Shown here piece after piece: positions 40,275 through 48,978 of a DNA stretch of 64,000 bases. The position numbers and the translations under genes are program-made. The stretch is from Phocaeicola faecalis (GTDB taxonomy: Bacteria > Bacteroidota > Bacteroidia > Bacteroidales > Bacteroidaceae). The notes under the pieces were generated by a model, which saw only the letters and a program-made list of their open reading frames with translations, made no database searches and was not told the DNA's origin. The first letter of the stretch is position 1. Each line of letters opens with the position of its first letter. Where the stretch lies: NCBI RefSeq assembly GCF_021730445.1, contig NZ_JADNRM010000001.1:635004-699003 (forward strand), in the 5' to 3' direction.

Positions 40275-41255
40275 ATGCCGATAAGACTAACCACATATCG
40301 CAAAGGAAATTCCATTCCGGCATTGCCGGGATATACAATTTTCAATTCTACGGAGCTATTTCGTGTGTACGAATTAACCCGTGGGTATGAACCTATACTC
40401 ATAGTGGCCTATTTGGAAGAACGCCCAGTAGCCAAACTGCTTGCCGTCATCCGAAAGAGTGTACGTCTCTTTCCACCTTCCATTATCAAGCGTTGTGAAA
40501 TATATGGCAATGGAGAATATTTTGATGAAACTCAGAATCGGGAAGAGCTTTTCAGCTATATATTAGAGCACCTTACCCGTGAAGTCCTGCAAAAATCATT
40601 TTTGATAGAGTTTCGCAATTTAGACAACCCGCTATTTGGCTATAAGGCATTCAGGGAAAACAAATATTTCCCCATCAACTGGCTAAGAGTATACAATTCA
40701 CTACATAGCCGGGCTCCATTGGAGCGACTGAGTGTCTCCCGTAAAAGACAAATCAACAAGGCTTTAAAAAACGGAGCCTATATGGAAGTGGCAGACAATG
40801 ACAAGGATATCACCGCCTTTTCCAAAATGCTGAAGAAAGCCTACTCTTCTCAAGTAAGAAAGCACTTTCCCGATCTTAACTTTTTCCGTCTTTTGGCATG
40901 GCAACGTCCTGACAAGGAAATGGCAAAAATCTTTTTAGTGAAATACAAAGATAAAATTATCGGAGGATCGGTTTGTGTGTTTTCCAACGGCAATGCATAT
41001 CTTTGGTTTTCAGGAGGTATGCGCAAGACATACGCCTTTTTATATCCCGGTGTATTAGCTGTCTGGGCCGCCCTCACCTATGCTCAAGAAGAGGGGTGTG
41101 AACATTTTGAGTTTATGGATGCCGGACTTCCATTCAAGAAGCACGGTTATCGTGAATTCATTCTCCGTTTCGGCGGTAAACAAAGTAGCACCCGCCGCTG
41201 GTTCCGGTTCCGTTGGAATTGGTTGAACAACCTTTTATGCCGCATGTATATTTAA
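40275..41255 (+). CDS. FemAB/GNAT-like acyltransferase
   Basis: A 326-residue cytoplasmic protein. The last about 170 residues form a GNAT-like domain: FLVKYKDKIIGGSVCVFSNGNAYLWFSGGMRK, then the acyl-CoA/aminoacyl binding stretch LYPGVLAVWAALTYAQEEGCEHFEFMDAG. Such domains occur in FemAB-type peptidoglycan transferases and in related lipid or sugar acyltransferases. KRQINKALKNGAYMEV matches the FemAB linker. The acceptor is unknown. A single gene transcribed divergently from the nitroreductase. Confidence 0.75.
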   Translation: MPIRLTTYRKGNSIPALPGYTIFNSTELFRVYELTRGYEPILIVAYLEERPVAKLLAVIRKSVRLFPPSIIKRCEIYGNGEYFDETQNREELFSYILEHLTREVLQKSFLIEFRNLDNPLFGYKAFRENKYFPINWLRVYNSLHSRAPLERLSVSRKRQINKALKNGAYMEVADNDKDITAFSKMLKKAYSSQVRKHFPDLNFFRLLAWQRPDKEMAKIFLVKYKDKIIGGSVCVFSNGNAYLWFSGGMRKTYAFLYPGVLAVWAALTYAQEEGCEHFEFMDAGLPFKKHGYREFILRFGGKQSSTRRWFRFRWNWLNNLLCRMYI

Positions 41256-41421
41256 CTGCAAAACGATTAAGACTTACTTTTTGCTTAACCTGCTATGAAG
41301 CATCCCTTCCAAAAGAAATAAAATTGAAGAAATATTTCTTTATTTAGCCCGAATTTACTTTCTTTGTGCAGTTTTATCCGATAAGCATTAGAATTATACC
41401 AAACATTTAAATTATAAGATC

Positions 41422-41835
41422 ATGAAAATCTCACACATCGAACATTTGGGTATCGCTGTAAAGAGCATCGAAGAGGCCCTACCGTATTATGAAAACGTAT
41501 TAGGTCTGAAATGCTACAACATCGAAACTGTAGAAGACCAAAAGGTAAGAACTGCTTTCCTGAAAGTAGGTGACGTAAAAATAGAGTTGCTGGAACCAAC
41601 CAGCCCCGAAAGTACTATTGCAAAGTTCATTGAAAAAAACAACGGTAACGGTGGTATGCATCATTTGGCTTTTGCTGTAGAAGATGGTGTTGCCAATGCG
41701 TTGGCTGAAGCAGAAACTACAGGTATACGTTTGATTGACAAGGCTCCGCGCAAAGGTGCAGAAGGCTTGAACATTGCCTTTTTACATCCAAAGTCAACGC
41801 TTGGTGTGTTAACAGAACTTTGTGAGAAACCCTAA
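41422..41835 (+). CDS. mce: Methylmalonyl-CoA epimerase
   Basis: A 137-residue glyoxalase-fold protein. [26 protein letters not shown] carries the first metal-binding His, [19 protein letters not shown] the Glu region, and [13 protein letters not shown] the second His; [10 protein letters not shown] ends the fold. It interconverts (R)- and (S)-methylmalonyl-CoA in the succinate-to-propionate pathway. It leads the operon that encodes the decarboxylase. The B12-dependent mutase that feeds it is not in the window. Confidence 0.95.
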   Translation: MKISHIEHLGIAVKSIEEALPYYENVLGLKCYNIETVEDQKVRTAFLKVGDVKIELLEPTSPESTIAKFIEKNNGNGGMHHLAFAVEDGVANALAEAETTGIRLIDKAPRKGAEGLNIAFLHPKSTLGVLTELCEKP

Positions 41836-41906
41836 TCGGTGTGATAACCCGCAGATTAGGAATAACAATACTCTCCTCAAATAATAACTTAATTAGCAGA
41901 ACAAAG

Positions 41907-43460
41907 ATGAGTAATCAACTTGAAAAAATTAAAGAGCTTATTGAACGCCGCGCAACAGCACGTCTCGGCGGTGGTGAAAAAGCGATTGCCAAACAGCACG
42001 AAAAAGGAAAATATACAGCCCGCGAACGTATTGCAATGTTGTTGGACGAAGGAAGCTTCGAGGAAATGGATATGTTCGTTGAACATAGATGTACCAACTT
42101 CGGTATGGAAAAGAAGCATTATCCGGGCGATGGTGTAGTGACCGGTTGCGGTACCATCGAAGGACGCTTAGTTTACATATTTGCTCAGGATTTTACTGTT
42201 TCTGCCGGTTCTTTGTCAGAAACAATGTCTATGAAAATATGTAAGATTATGGACCAAGCCATGAAAATGGGCGCTCCGGTCATCGGTATCAATGACTCGG
42301 GTGGTGCACGTATTCAGGAGGGTATCAATGCACTTGCCGGTTATGCTGAAATATTCCAGCGTAATATTATGGCATCAGGTGTTATTCCCCAAATCTCGGG
42401 TATCTTCGGTCCGTGTGCCGGTGGTGCCGTTTATTCTCCCGCTCTGACAGACTTTACACTGATGATGGAAGGCACTTCTTATATGTTCCTGACCGGACCG
42501 AAAGTTGTCAAGACAGTGACAGGTGAAGATGTAAGTCAGGAAAACTTAGGTGGTGCAAGTGTGCACTCCACTAAATCCGGAGTTACTCATTTTACTGCCC
42601 AGACAGAGGAAGAAGGATTGGCTCTGATTCGCAAATTATTGAGTTACATTCCGCAGAACAACCTTGAAGAAGCCCCTTATGCCGATTGCACAGACCCGAT
42701 TGACCGGTTGGAAGATTCCTTGAACGAGATTATCCCCGACAGTCCCAACAAACCTTACGACATGTACGAAGTAATCAGTGCTATCGTTGACAATGGCGAG
42801 TTTCTTGAAGTACAGCCTCACTATGCCAAAAATATTATTATCGGCTTTGCTCGTTTCAACGGTCAGTCTGTAGGTATTGTTGCCAATCAGCCGAAATATC
42901 TGGCAGGCGTACTTGACAGCAACGCTTCTCGCAAGGGTGCACGTTTCGTTCGTTTCTGCGATGCTTTCAATATTCCTATTGTATCATTGGTAGACGTTCC
43001 GGGCTTCCTTCCGGGTACAGGACAAGAATACAATGGAGTAATCTTGCATGGTGCCAAGTTGCTGTATGCATACGGCGAAGCTACTGTGCCCAAGGTAACT
43101 ATTACGCTGCGTAAATCATACGGTGGTTCTCACATTGTAATGAGTTGTAAGCAACTTCGCGGTGATATGAACTATGCATGGCCTACAGCCGAAATTGCAG
43201 TAATGGGTGGTGCAGGCGCAGTAGAAGTATTGTTTGCCCGCGAAGCAAAAGACCAGGAAAATCCCGCTCAATTCCTGGCAGAAAAAGAAGCTGAATATAC
43301 CAAACTGTTTGCTAATCCTTATAATGCAGCTAAATATGGTTACATTGATGACGTAATTGAACCGCGTAACACACGTTTCCGCATCATCCGTGCTTTACAG
43401 CAGTTGCAGACTAAGAAATTAACTAACCCGGCTAAGAAGCATGGAAATATTCCATTGTAA
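41907..43460 (+). CDS. mmdA: Methylmalonyl-CoA decarboxylase, carboxyltransferase subunit
   Basis: A 517-residue acyl-CoA carboxyltransferase. The start is ATG 41907 ([15 protein letters not shown]). [43 protein letters not shown] and [14 protein letters not shown] are hallmarks of the PccB/MmdA family; the C-terminal half has [18 protein letters not shown]. With the biotin protein it removes CO2 from methylmalonyl-CoA to give propionyl-CoA. Given the OadB and OadG subunits that follow, the decarboxylase rather than a carboxylase is meant. Confidence 0.95.
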   Translation: MSNQLEKIKELIERRATARLGGGEKAIAKQHEKGKYTARERIAMLLDEGSFEEMDMFVEHRCTNFGMEKKHYPGDGVVTGCGTIEGRLVYIFAQDFTVSAGSLSETMSMKICKIMDQAMKMGAPVIGINDSGGARIQEGINALAGYAEIFQRNIMASGVIPQISGIFGPCAGGAVYSPALTDFTLMMEGTSYMFLTGPKVVKTVTGEDVSQENLGGASVHSTKSGVTHFTAQTEEEGLALIRKLLSYIPQNNLEEAPYADCTDPIDRLEDSLNEIIPDSPNKPYDMYEVISAIVDNGEFLEVQPHYAKNIIIGFARFNGQSVGIVANQPKYLAGVLDSNASRKGARFVRFCDAFNIPIVSLVDVPGFLPGTGQEYNGVILHGAKLLYAYGEATVPKVTITLRKSYGGSHIVMSCKQLRGDMNYAWPTAEIAVMGGAGAVEVLFAREAKDQENPAQFLAEKEAEYTKLFANPYNAAKYGYIDDVIEPRNTRFRIIRALQQLQTKKLTNPAKKHGNIPL

Positions 43461-43491
43461 TCAGGCTTTTTACATTAAAACGAGAACGATT

Positions 43492-44421
43492 ATGAATAAA
43501 ACTAAAATCGGAATATTCCTTTCTCTGCTGCTGATGGTGGGATTAAGTTCTTGTGGAGAACAAAAATCAAACAGTAAGCTGTTGCTGAATGAGGTGCTGA
43601 TTGAAAATGAAAGCAACTTTCAGGACGACTATGGGGTACATAGTGCATGGATTGAAATATTCAACAGGTCATTTGGTAGCGCAGACCTTGCCGGTTGCTT
43701 GCTGAAAGTCAGTAACCAGCCTGGTGATACTGCCACTTATTTTATCCCTAAAGGTGATGTAATGACATTGGTTAAGCCTCGCCAGCATGCTTTGTTCTGG
43801 GCTGACGGCGAACCTAACCGTGGAACTTTCCATACAAACTTCAAACTGAATGCCGCCACTGAAAACTGGATTGGTCTTTATGATTCCGGCAAGAAGTTGC
43901 TTGACCAGATTGTAGTACCTGCCGGTATATTGAGTGCAAACCAATCATACGCACGTGTCAGCGACGCTGCCGAAAAGTGGGAAGTGAAAGGTGGAAGTGC
44001 CGACAAATATGTCACTCCAAGTACAAATAACAAAACCATCAACAGTCATGCCAAGATGGAGAAATTCGAACTGCATGACGGGATAGGTATCGGTATGTCC
44101 ATTTCCGCTATGAGTGTTGTATTCTTCGGGTTGCTGTTGCTCTTCATTTGTTTCAAATTAGTTGGAAAAGCTTCTGTCAACCTCAGCAAGCGCAATGCCA
44201 TGAAAGTGAAAGGAATCACAGACAAACAGGAAGCGAAAGAGAAGAAACTGGGTGAAGCTCCGGGCGAAGTTTTTGCCGCCATTGCTATGGCAATGCACGA
44301 AATGCAAAGCGACGTACACGATGTGGAAGAAACAGTTCTTACCATTACCCGCGTCAAACGCAGCTATTCACCATGGAGTTCTAAGATTTACACCTTGCGC
44401 GAAACTCCCCACAAAAAGTAA
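43492..44421 (+). CDS. OadG-family subunit fused to lamin-tail domain
   Basis: A 309-residue membrane protein starting at MNKTKIGIFLS (43492). It begins with a lipoprotein signal (LSSCGEQ), then a lamin-tail (LTD) domain of about 130 residues (LLLNEVLIENESNFQDDYGVHSAWIEIFNRS, ADLAGCLLKVSNQPGD, HTNFKLNAATENWIGLYD). One membrane segment follows (MSVVFFGLLLLFICFKLVG, about 205-225) and then a cytoplasmic tail (GEVFAAIAMAMHEMQ). The membrane segment and tail are OadG-like, the gamma subunit that holds the pump together. The periplasmic LTD is absent from classical OadG proteins. Confidence 0.85.
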   Translation: MNKTKIGIFLSLLLMVGLSSCGEQKSNSKLLLNEVLIENESNFQDDYGVHSAWIEIFNRSFGSADLAGCLLKVSNQPGDTATYFIPKGDVMTLVKPRQHALFWADGEPNRGTFHTNFKLNAATENWIGLYDSGKKLLDQIVVPAGILSANQSYARVSDAAEKWEVKGGSADKYVTPSTNNKTINSHAKMEKFELHDGIGIGMSISAMSVVFFGLLLLFICFKLVGKASVNLSKRNAMKVKGITDKQEAKEKKLGEAPGEVFAAIAMAMHEMQSDVHDVEETVLTITRVKRSYSPWSSKIYTLRETPHKK

Positions 44422-44445
44422 GTCACCAAATAAAAAGATTAAACG

Positions 44446-44877
44446 ATGAAAGAATATAAATATAAAATCAATGGTAATGTATATAAGGTAGCCATTGGAG
44501 ATATAGAAGACAATATCGCCCATGTTGAAGTAAATGGCACTCCTTATAAAGTTGAAATGGAAAAGGCTCCTAAAGCCGTTGTCAAACCAGTGGTTCGTCC
44601 TGTATCTACAGCGCCGGCTGCTCCTACCACAACAGTTGTCAAACCGGCTGCTCCTTCTTCCGGCAAATCCGGTGTTAAATCTCCGCTTCCGGGTGTTATT
44701 CTTGATATCAAAGTAAATGTCGGCGATACCGTGAAAAAAGGACAGACCATCATCATTCTTGAAGCGATGAAGATGGAGAACAATATCAATGCAGACAAAG
44801 ACGGTAAGGTTACCAGCATCAATGTAAGTAAAGGAGAGTCCGTTCTTGAAGGTACTGACCTTGTAATTATTGAATAA
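44446..44877 (+). CDS. mmdC: Biotin carboxyl carrier subunit of the decarboxylase
   Basis: A 143-residue biotinyl protein. The N-terminal beta domain (MKEYKYKINGNVYKVAIGDI) is followed by a Pro/Ala/Thr-rich flexible linker and a biotinyl domain with ILEAMKMENNI, where the Lys carries biotin. The carboxyl group is moved here from methylmalonyl-CoA and released at the membrane subunit. It sits 24 bases after the OadG-like gene and 1 base before mmdB. Confidence 0.94.
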   Translation: MKEYKYKINGNVYKVAIGDIEDNIAHVEVNGTPYKVEMEKAPKAVVKPVVRPVSTAPAAPTTTVVKPAAPSSGKSGVKSPLPGVILDIKVNVGDTVKKGQTIIILEAMKMENNINADKDGKVTSINVSKGESVLEGTDLVIIE

Positions 44878-44878
44878 T

Positions 44879-46039
44879 ATGGGAGAATTTATTGATTTTA
44901 TCGGGAATAACCTAGCTGACTTTTGGACATATACAGGTTTTGCCAATGCTACGGTAGGGCATCTTGTTATGATTCTTGTAGGTTTATTCTTCATATATTT
45001 GGCTGTAGCCAAAGAATTTGAACCGATGTTGCTGATTCCTATCGGTTTCGGTATCTTAATCGGTAATATTCCTTTCAACATGGAAGCCGGGCTTAAGGTC
45101 GGCATCTATGAAGAGGGGTCTGTACTTAACATTCTGTATCAAGGAGTTACCTCCGGATGGTATCCGCCACTCATCTTCTTGGGCATCGGTGCAATGACTG
45201 ACTTCTCAGCATTGATTTCCAATCCTAAGCTAATGCTGATTGGTGCAGCAGCCCAATTTGGTATCTTTGGTGCATACATGACTGCTTTGGCTGTCGGTTT
45301 CGACCCGATGCAAGCAGGTGCTATCGGTATCATTGGTGGTGCTGACGGCCCTACCGCCATCTTCTTGTCATCCAAGCTGGCACCTAATCTAATGGGGGCA
45401 ATTGCGGTATCAGCCTACTCTTATATGGCATTGGTACCGGTCATCCAGCCTCCTATCATGCGTCTGCTCACCACCAAGCACGAACGTTTAATCCGTATGA
45501 AACCGCCGCGTGTCGTTTCTCATACAGAAAAAGTAATGTTCCCTATCATCGGTTTGTTACTTACTTGTTTCCTCGTTCCGTCAGGTTTACCTTTGCTGGG
45601 TATGCTATTCTTTGGTAACCTGTTGAAGGAAAGTGGTGTAACACGTCGTTTGGCAGAAACAGCCCGCGGCCCGCTGATTGATACAATCACCATCTTATTA
45701 GGACTGACAGTCGGAGCTTCCACTCAGGCTTCAGAGTTCCTGACCACCGACTCTTTATGGATTTTCGGTTTGGGAGCCTTCTCATTCATCATTGCAACTG
45801 CATCGGGTGTAATCTTCGTGAAGTTGTTCAACTTGGTATTGGGCAAGGATAATAAGATTAATCCGCTTATCGGTAATGCCGGAGTATCTGCTGTGCCCGA
45901 CTCTGCACGTATCTCTCAGGTAGTAGGTTTGGAATATGACCCGACCAACTATTTGTTGATGCACGCTATGGGTCCGAACGTAGCCGGTGTAATCGGTTCT
46001 GCTGTTGCAGCCGGTATTTTGCTGGGCTTCTTGATGTAA
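44879..46039 (+). CDS. mmdB: Sodium-translocating decarboxylase, beta subunit
   Basis: A 386-residue polytopic membrane protein. The start is the ATG at 44879; a TTG start 9 bases earlier overlaps mmdC. PPLIFLGIGAMTDF, GIIGGADGPTAIFLSSKLAP (essential Asp in the substrate/ion site), and GNAGVSAVPDSARISQVVGLE are OadB/MmdB signatures. Two sodium ions are exported per CO2 released. It completes the operon of epimerase, carboxyltransferase, gamma, biotin and beta subunits. The repeat element follows at 46061. Confidence 0.95.
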   Translation: MGEFIDFIGNNLADFWTYTGFANATVGHLVMILVGLFFIYLAVAKEFEPMLLIPIGFGILIGNIPFNMEAGLKVGIYEEGSVLNILYQGVTSGWYPPLIFLGIGAMTDFSALISNPKLMLIGAAAQFGIFGAYMTALAVGFDPMQAGAIGIIGGADGPTAIFLSSKLAPNLMGAIAVSAYSYMALVPVIQPPIMRLLTTKHERLIRMKPPRVVSHTEKVMFPIIGLLLTCFLVPSGLPLLGMLFFGNLLKESGVTRRLAETARGPLIDTITILLGLTVGASTQASEFLTTDSLWIFGLGAFSFIIATASGVIFVKLFNLVLGKDNKINPLIGNAGVSAVPDSARISQVVGLEYDPTNYLLMHAMGPNVAGVIGSAVAAGILLGFLM

Positions 46040-46336
46040 TTCATTGAATTATAATAGTAAGGGAGTGTGTCAAAACTAAACCGACCTATCCCCCATCGTC
46101 AGCTGTAGGGGCAGGGTTTGCCTGCCCGAAGACACAAAGTAAACTGTTTTCGGGCGAGCGAACCTCGCCCCTACGAACGAAACGACAGCATTATCCACGT
46201 TTTGACACAACCCCTTTTTCCTTGATATAGATTAAGAAATGAACATCTTTTTTTGTTTTTTGGCTGAAACAAGATTAGAATTATGCTGGAAAACATATAA
46301 ATTTGCCGCTGTAAAACCAAACTAAATTAAACGAAG
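46040..46336. other. Intergenic region with repeat element and promoter
   Basis: Contains the second copy of the dispersed element (46061-46214) and a -7 box TAAATTTG at 46298-46305, which precedes the small gene at 46337. Confidence 0.6.
46061..46214. repeat. Dispersed inverted-repeat element, copy 2
   Basis: About 154 bp, the same element as at 11058-11221. Ends: GTGTGTCAAAAC at the left and GTTTTGACACAACCCC at the right. The inner arms run from GTAGGGGCAGGGTTTGCC to GCGAACCTCGCCCCTAC and can fold on themselves. It follows the mmdB stop by 21 bases and could act as its terminator. Confidence 0.82.
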
Positions 46337-46585
46337 ATGGAAAAGAAAACAGTTAAGTACCACATTCCTCAACACGGAATATACATGTACGCACGTACTA
46401 ATTCTGGGAAAACTGAACTCATTGTCCTAAACAGTACAAACGCCGAACAAGTGGTAGCCAACGAACACTATCGTATGATGACTAACGACTCAAAAAGCGG
46501 AAAAGAACTTGTCAGCGGCAAAAAGATTGACCTCACACGACACATGACCGTAGGTGCACGCCAATCCCTTATTATCGAATTATAA
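46337..46585 (+). CDS. Stand-alone cyclomaltodextrinase C-terminal-like domain
   Basis: An 82-residue protein. HGIYMYARTNSGKTELIVLNSTNAEQ, then MMTNDSKSGKELVSGKKIDLTRHMTVGARQSLIIEL, follows the pattern of the C-terminal all-beta domain of GH13 cyclomaltodextrinases (VYxYxRxxxxKTVMVxLNxN ... DxxxGKxxDLxxxxxxxxRxxLIxE). No GH13 catalytic barrel lies nearby and no frameshift remnant precedes it. It has its own promoter and terminator, so it is likely expressed alone. No signal peptide. Function unknown; it may bind glucans or serve as a partner domain. Confidence 0.72.
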   Translation: MEKKTVKYHIPQHGIYMYARTNSGKTELIVLNSTNAEQVVANEHYRMMTNDSKSGKELVSGKKIDLTRHMTVGARQSLIIEL

Positions 46586-46623
46586 TTTGTTTTTTAAGGT
46601 AAAAAGGTAAATGAGAATGGAAA

Positions 46624-46662
46624 AAAGGCGGCTTCTTTTTGCAGGAGCCGCCTTTCTTATTG
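46624..46662. terminator. Bidirectional terminator
   Basis: AAAGGCGGCT (from 46624) pairs with AGCCGCCTTT (to 46655), with T-runs on both strands. It serves the small gene on the plus strand and the SDR gene on the minus strand. Confidence 0.8.
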
Positions 46663-46699
46663 AAATACTTCAGGTATCTTCACTTCTACCGGTTATGGA

Positions 46700-47458
46700 T
46701 TAATGCCGGGAAACAATAGTTCCGGTAGCCTGAAAAGTAGGCATCACCAACATTTCGGCAATCTGCATATACTCGGGAACGGAAGCTGCAAAATAGACAG
46801 TTTCTGCAATATCATCACCGGTCAATGGACGGATTCCTTTATATACATTATCTGCCTTATCCTTATCACCACGGAAACGGACTACCGAGAAATTAGTTTC
46901 AACCAATCCCGGTTTAATATTAGTCACCCGCAACGGAGTATCTACCAAATCAATGCGCAAGCCATCGGACAATGCCTTCACAGCCGCCTTTGTTGCACAG
47001 TAAACGCTTCCTCCCGCATAAGCAGCATCTCCCGCTATCGAACCTATATTGATGATATGTCCCCTACCGCGTGCCACCATGCCGGGAACTACCAGTCGGG
47101 TCATAGCCAACAATGACTTGATATTCGTGTCAATCACGATATCCCATTCATCCAAATTACCCTCATGCTCTTTATCCACTCCGATTACCAATCCGGCATT
47201 ATTAATCAGCACATCAATCGCTTTCCATTCTTCGGGCAGCGAAGCCAACGCCTCAGCCGCCGCTTTACGGTCACGCACATCAAAAGGAAGCAGACAAACC
47301 TTAGTCCCATACTGCTTCTCCAACTCCTCTTTCAGTGTTGACAACTTCTCTTCATTACGAGCATTCAAAATCAATCTTGCACCTTGAGATGCAAATTTAC
47401 GGGCACATCCGGCACCGATGCCGCTGGAGGCTCCTGTGATAAAAACAATCTTATCCAT
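46700..47458 (-). CDS. SDR-family NADP-dependent oxidoreductase
   Basis: A 252-residue short-chain dehydrogenase. FITGASSGIGAGCARKFA binds the cofactor, LINNAGLVIG is the NNAG motif, INIGSIAG gives the catalytic Ser and VYCATKAAVKAL the Tyr-x3-Lys pair. DVRDRKAAAEAL and the overall pattern resemble YdfG-type enzymes that oxidise serine, 3-hydroxypropionate and related hydroxy acids. It lies 3 bases after the esterase gene in one transcript. Confidence 0.9.
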   Translation of the reverse strand: MDKIVFITGASSGIGAGCARKFASQGARLILNARNEEKLSTLKEELEKQYGTKVCLLPFDVRDRKAAAEALASLPEEWKAIDVLINNAGLVIGVDKEHEGNLDEWDIVIDTNIKSLLAMTRLVVPGMVARGRGHIINIGSIAGDAAYAGGSVYCATKAAVKALSDGLRIDLVDTPLRVTNIKPGLVETNFSVVRFRGDKDKADNVYKGIRPLTGDDIAETVYFAASVPEYMQIAEMLVMPTFQATGTIVSRH

Positions 47459-47461
47459 CGC

Positions 47462-48283
47462 TTATTTTGATTTATTAAAAAAATTCTTGAAGAACAAAAT
47501 CTGATAATCTATTGCATTACTCCAATATTGGGGATTGTGCGCTCCGGGGCGTATGGTGAAATCATGTCCGATTCCCCGTTTTAACAATGCTTCATGAACG
47601 GCCTTATTCACCTCTAGAAAGAAATCATCCGCGCCACAGTCAATCATAATTGCCAAAGCACCATTTTGCAGTTTATCCAGCTGGTTGATAACGGTGTGAC
47701 TATCCCATACCTCTTTATTCGAAGCATACTCACCAAGCTGGGCCTTCATGTTCCAACTATCGGGAAACGGACGAATATCCAATCCGCCGCTCATGCTGCC
47801 CCCTCCGCCAAAAATATCTTGATGCCGGATGGAGAGCCACATTCCTCCATGACCACCCATACTCAATCCTGTGATGACGCGTCCGCTTCTATCTGTTTTT
47901 GTGGCAAAGTTCTTATCTATATATTCCACCAATTCTTTGGCAACAAAACTCTCATACCGATAGTCCTTATTACGCGGACTATCCCAATACCAACTGTTTT
48001 TACCATCGGGGCATACAAAAATGATACCTTCACGGTCGGCTATTTGAGGTAAATCAGGTTTTATCGTCATCCATGTGAAAGCATTTCCACCGTGCCCGTG
48101 CAACAAGTAAATTACCGGACACTTTTCTCCGCCCACTGCCTTATCGGGACGTACCGTCAATACAGTTATATTCCTATTCATTGCATTGCTGTGCACAGAC
48201 AGCGTATCCACTTTGGCTGCCTGCACCACACTTCCTGACAGGCACAAAAGACTAACTAATAGAGTACAAAATAGTTTTTTCAT
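47462..48283 (-). CDS. Secreted esterase of the alpha/beta-hydrolase fold
   Basis: A 273-residue exported enzyme. The signal peptide ends near GSVVQA. The Ser nucleophile is in VITGLSMGGHGG, the acid probably in IDCGADDFF, and the His in IRPGAHNPQYW; IYLLHGHGGNAFTW forms the oxyanion hole. This is the EstA/esterase-D-like family with feruloyl-esterase members. It may release acyl groups from glycans. It is cotranscribed with the SDR and divergent from the Fur-family gene. Confidence 0.88.
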   Translation of the reverse strand: MKKLFCTLLVSLLCLSGSVVQAAKVDTLSVHSNAMNRNITVLTVRPDKAVGGEKCPVIYLLHGHGGNAFTWMTIKPDLPQIADREGIIFVCPDGKNSWYWDSPRNKDYRYESFVAKELVEYIDKNFATKTDRSGRVITGLSMGGHGGMWLSIRHQDIFGGGGSMSGGLDIRPFPDSWNMKAQLGEYASNKEVWDSHTVINQLDKLQNGALAIMIDCGADDFFLEVNKAVHEALLKRGIGHDFTIRPGAHNPQYWSNAIDYQILFFKNFFNKSK

Positions 48284-48318
48284 ATCGCTTAATTAAATAA
48301 TGAGGTAAAGATAATACA

Positions 48319-48332
48319 TAATTTGCAAATTA
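48319..48332. promoter_or_regulatory. Perfect palindrome, candidate operator
   Basis: TAATTTGCAAATTA is a perfect 14-bp palindrome between the divergent esterase and Fur-family genes. It lies next to both promoters: TATCTTTA on the minus strand (48306-48313) and TATCTTTG on the plus strand (48351-48358). Confidence 0.5.
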
Positions 48333-48380
48333 GTTGCATCTTATTTTTGCTATCTTTGTTTCATTAATAAAATTACTATC

Positions 48381-48815
48381 ATGAACGAAGACCTATATTT
48401 AAAGAAACTGGAGCAACGAGAAATAAAGCCAACAGCCATACGCCTTCTTATTCTGAAAACCATGATGCAGCACAAAGAGGCTTTTTCTTTATTAGATTTG
48501 GAAAACGACTTGGATACCGTAGACAAGTCTACCATCTATCGTACCATCACCCTGTTTCTGACTCATCACCTCATCCATGCCATAGATGACGGTTCGGGCT
48601 CTCTGAAATATGCTGTTTGCAGCAATGACTGTAATTGTGAAGTAGACGACCTCCATACCCACTTTTATTGCGAGAAGTGCCATCGCACCTTTTGCCTGAA
48701 AAGCATTCATATTCCTATGGTCACACTTCCTCAGGGATTCACGGTCAACTCGGTCAATTATGTATTGAAAGGATTGTGTGCAGATTGCGCCAACCGATAT
48801 CCTTTGAAACAATGA
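48381..48815 (+). CDS. Fur-family transcriptional regulator
   Basis: A 144-residue metalloregulator. The winged-helix half starts EQREIKPTAIRLLILKTMM and includes VDKSTIYRTITLF as recognition helix. The C-terminal metal-binding half has LHTHFYCEKCHRTFCLK with CEKC, and GLCADC, the usual structural-zinc pair. Histidines that decide between Fe, Zn, Mn or peroxide sensing are not conclusive, and the ligand-rich CSNDCNCEVDDLH is unusual. It is transcribed divergently from the esterase-SDR pair, with a possible operator between. Confidence 0.88.
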   Translation: MNEDLYLKKLEQREIKPTAIRLLILKTMMQHKEAFSLLDLENDLDTVDKSTIYRTITLFLTHHLIHAIDDGSGSLKYAVCSNDCNCEVDDLHTHFYCEKCHRTFCLKSIHIPMVTLPQGFTVNSVNYVLKGLCADCANRYPLKQ

Positions 48816-48830
48816 ATACTCATCAAAATT

Positions 48831-48940
48831 CACGCGTATATACGCGTGGCATTATACGTACGTCCGTGTGAGGCTACACATACGTACGTATCGCCCCACA
48901 CGTATATACGTATCGCCTCACACGTACGTACGTGTAAATC
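48831..48940. repeat. 22-bp tandem array of CACACGTACGTACGTGT-like palindromes
   Basis: Five units of exactly 22 bases (48831, 48853, 48875, 48897, 48919). The aligned core is yACACGTAygTACGT, alternating purine and pyrimidine and self-complementary; the rest (TCGCCCCA type) varies. It lies between the converging Fur-family and mazG genes. There are no unique spacers, so it is not a CRISPR. It could form cruciform or Z-DNA-like structures or an RNA hairpin on either strand. Confidence 0.85.
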
Positions 48941-48978
48941 CATACCTCCAACGATGATTTTCGAAGAGAAAAGACAAG

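Noticed and set aside
48831-48940. Possible CRISPR array
   Set aside because: Units are contiguous 22-bp repeats without spacers and no cas gene is present.
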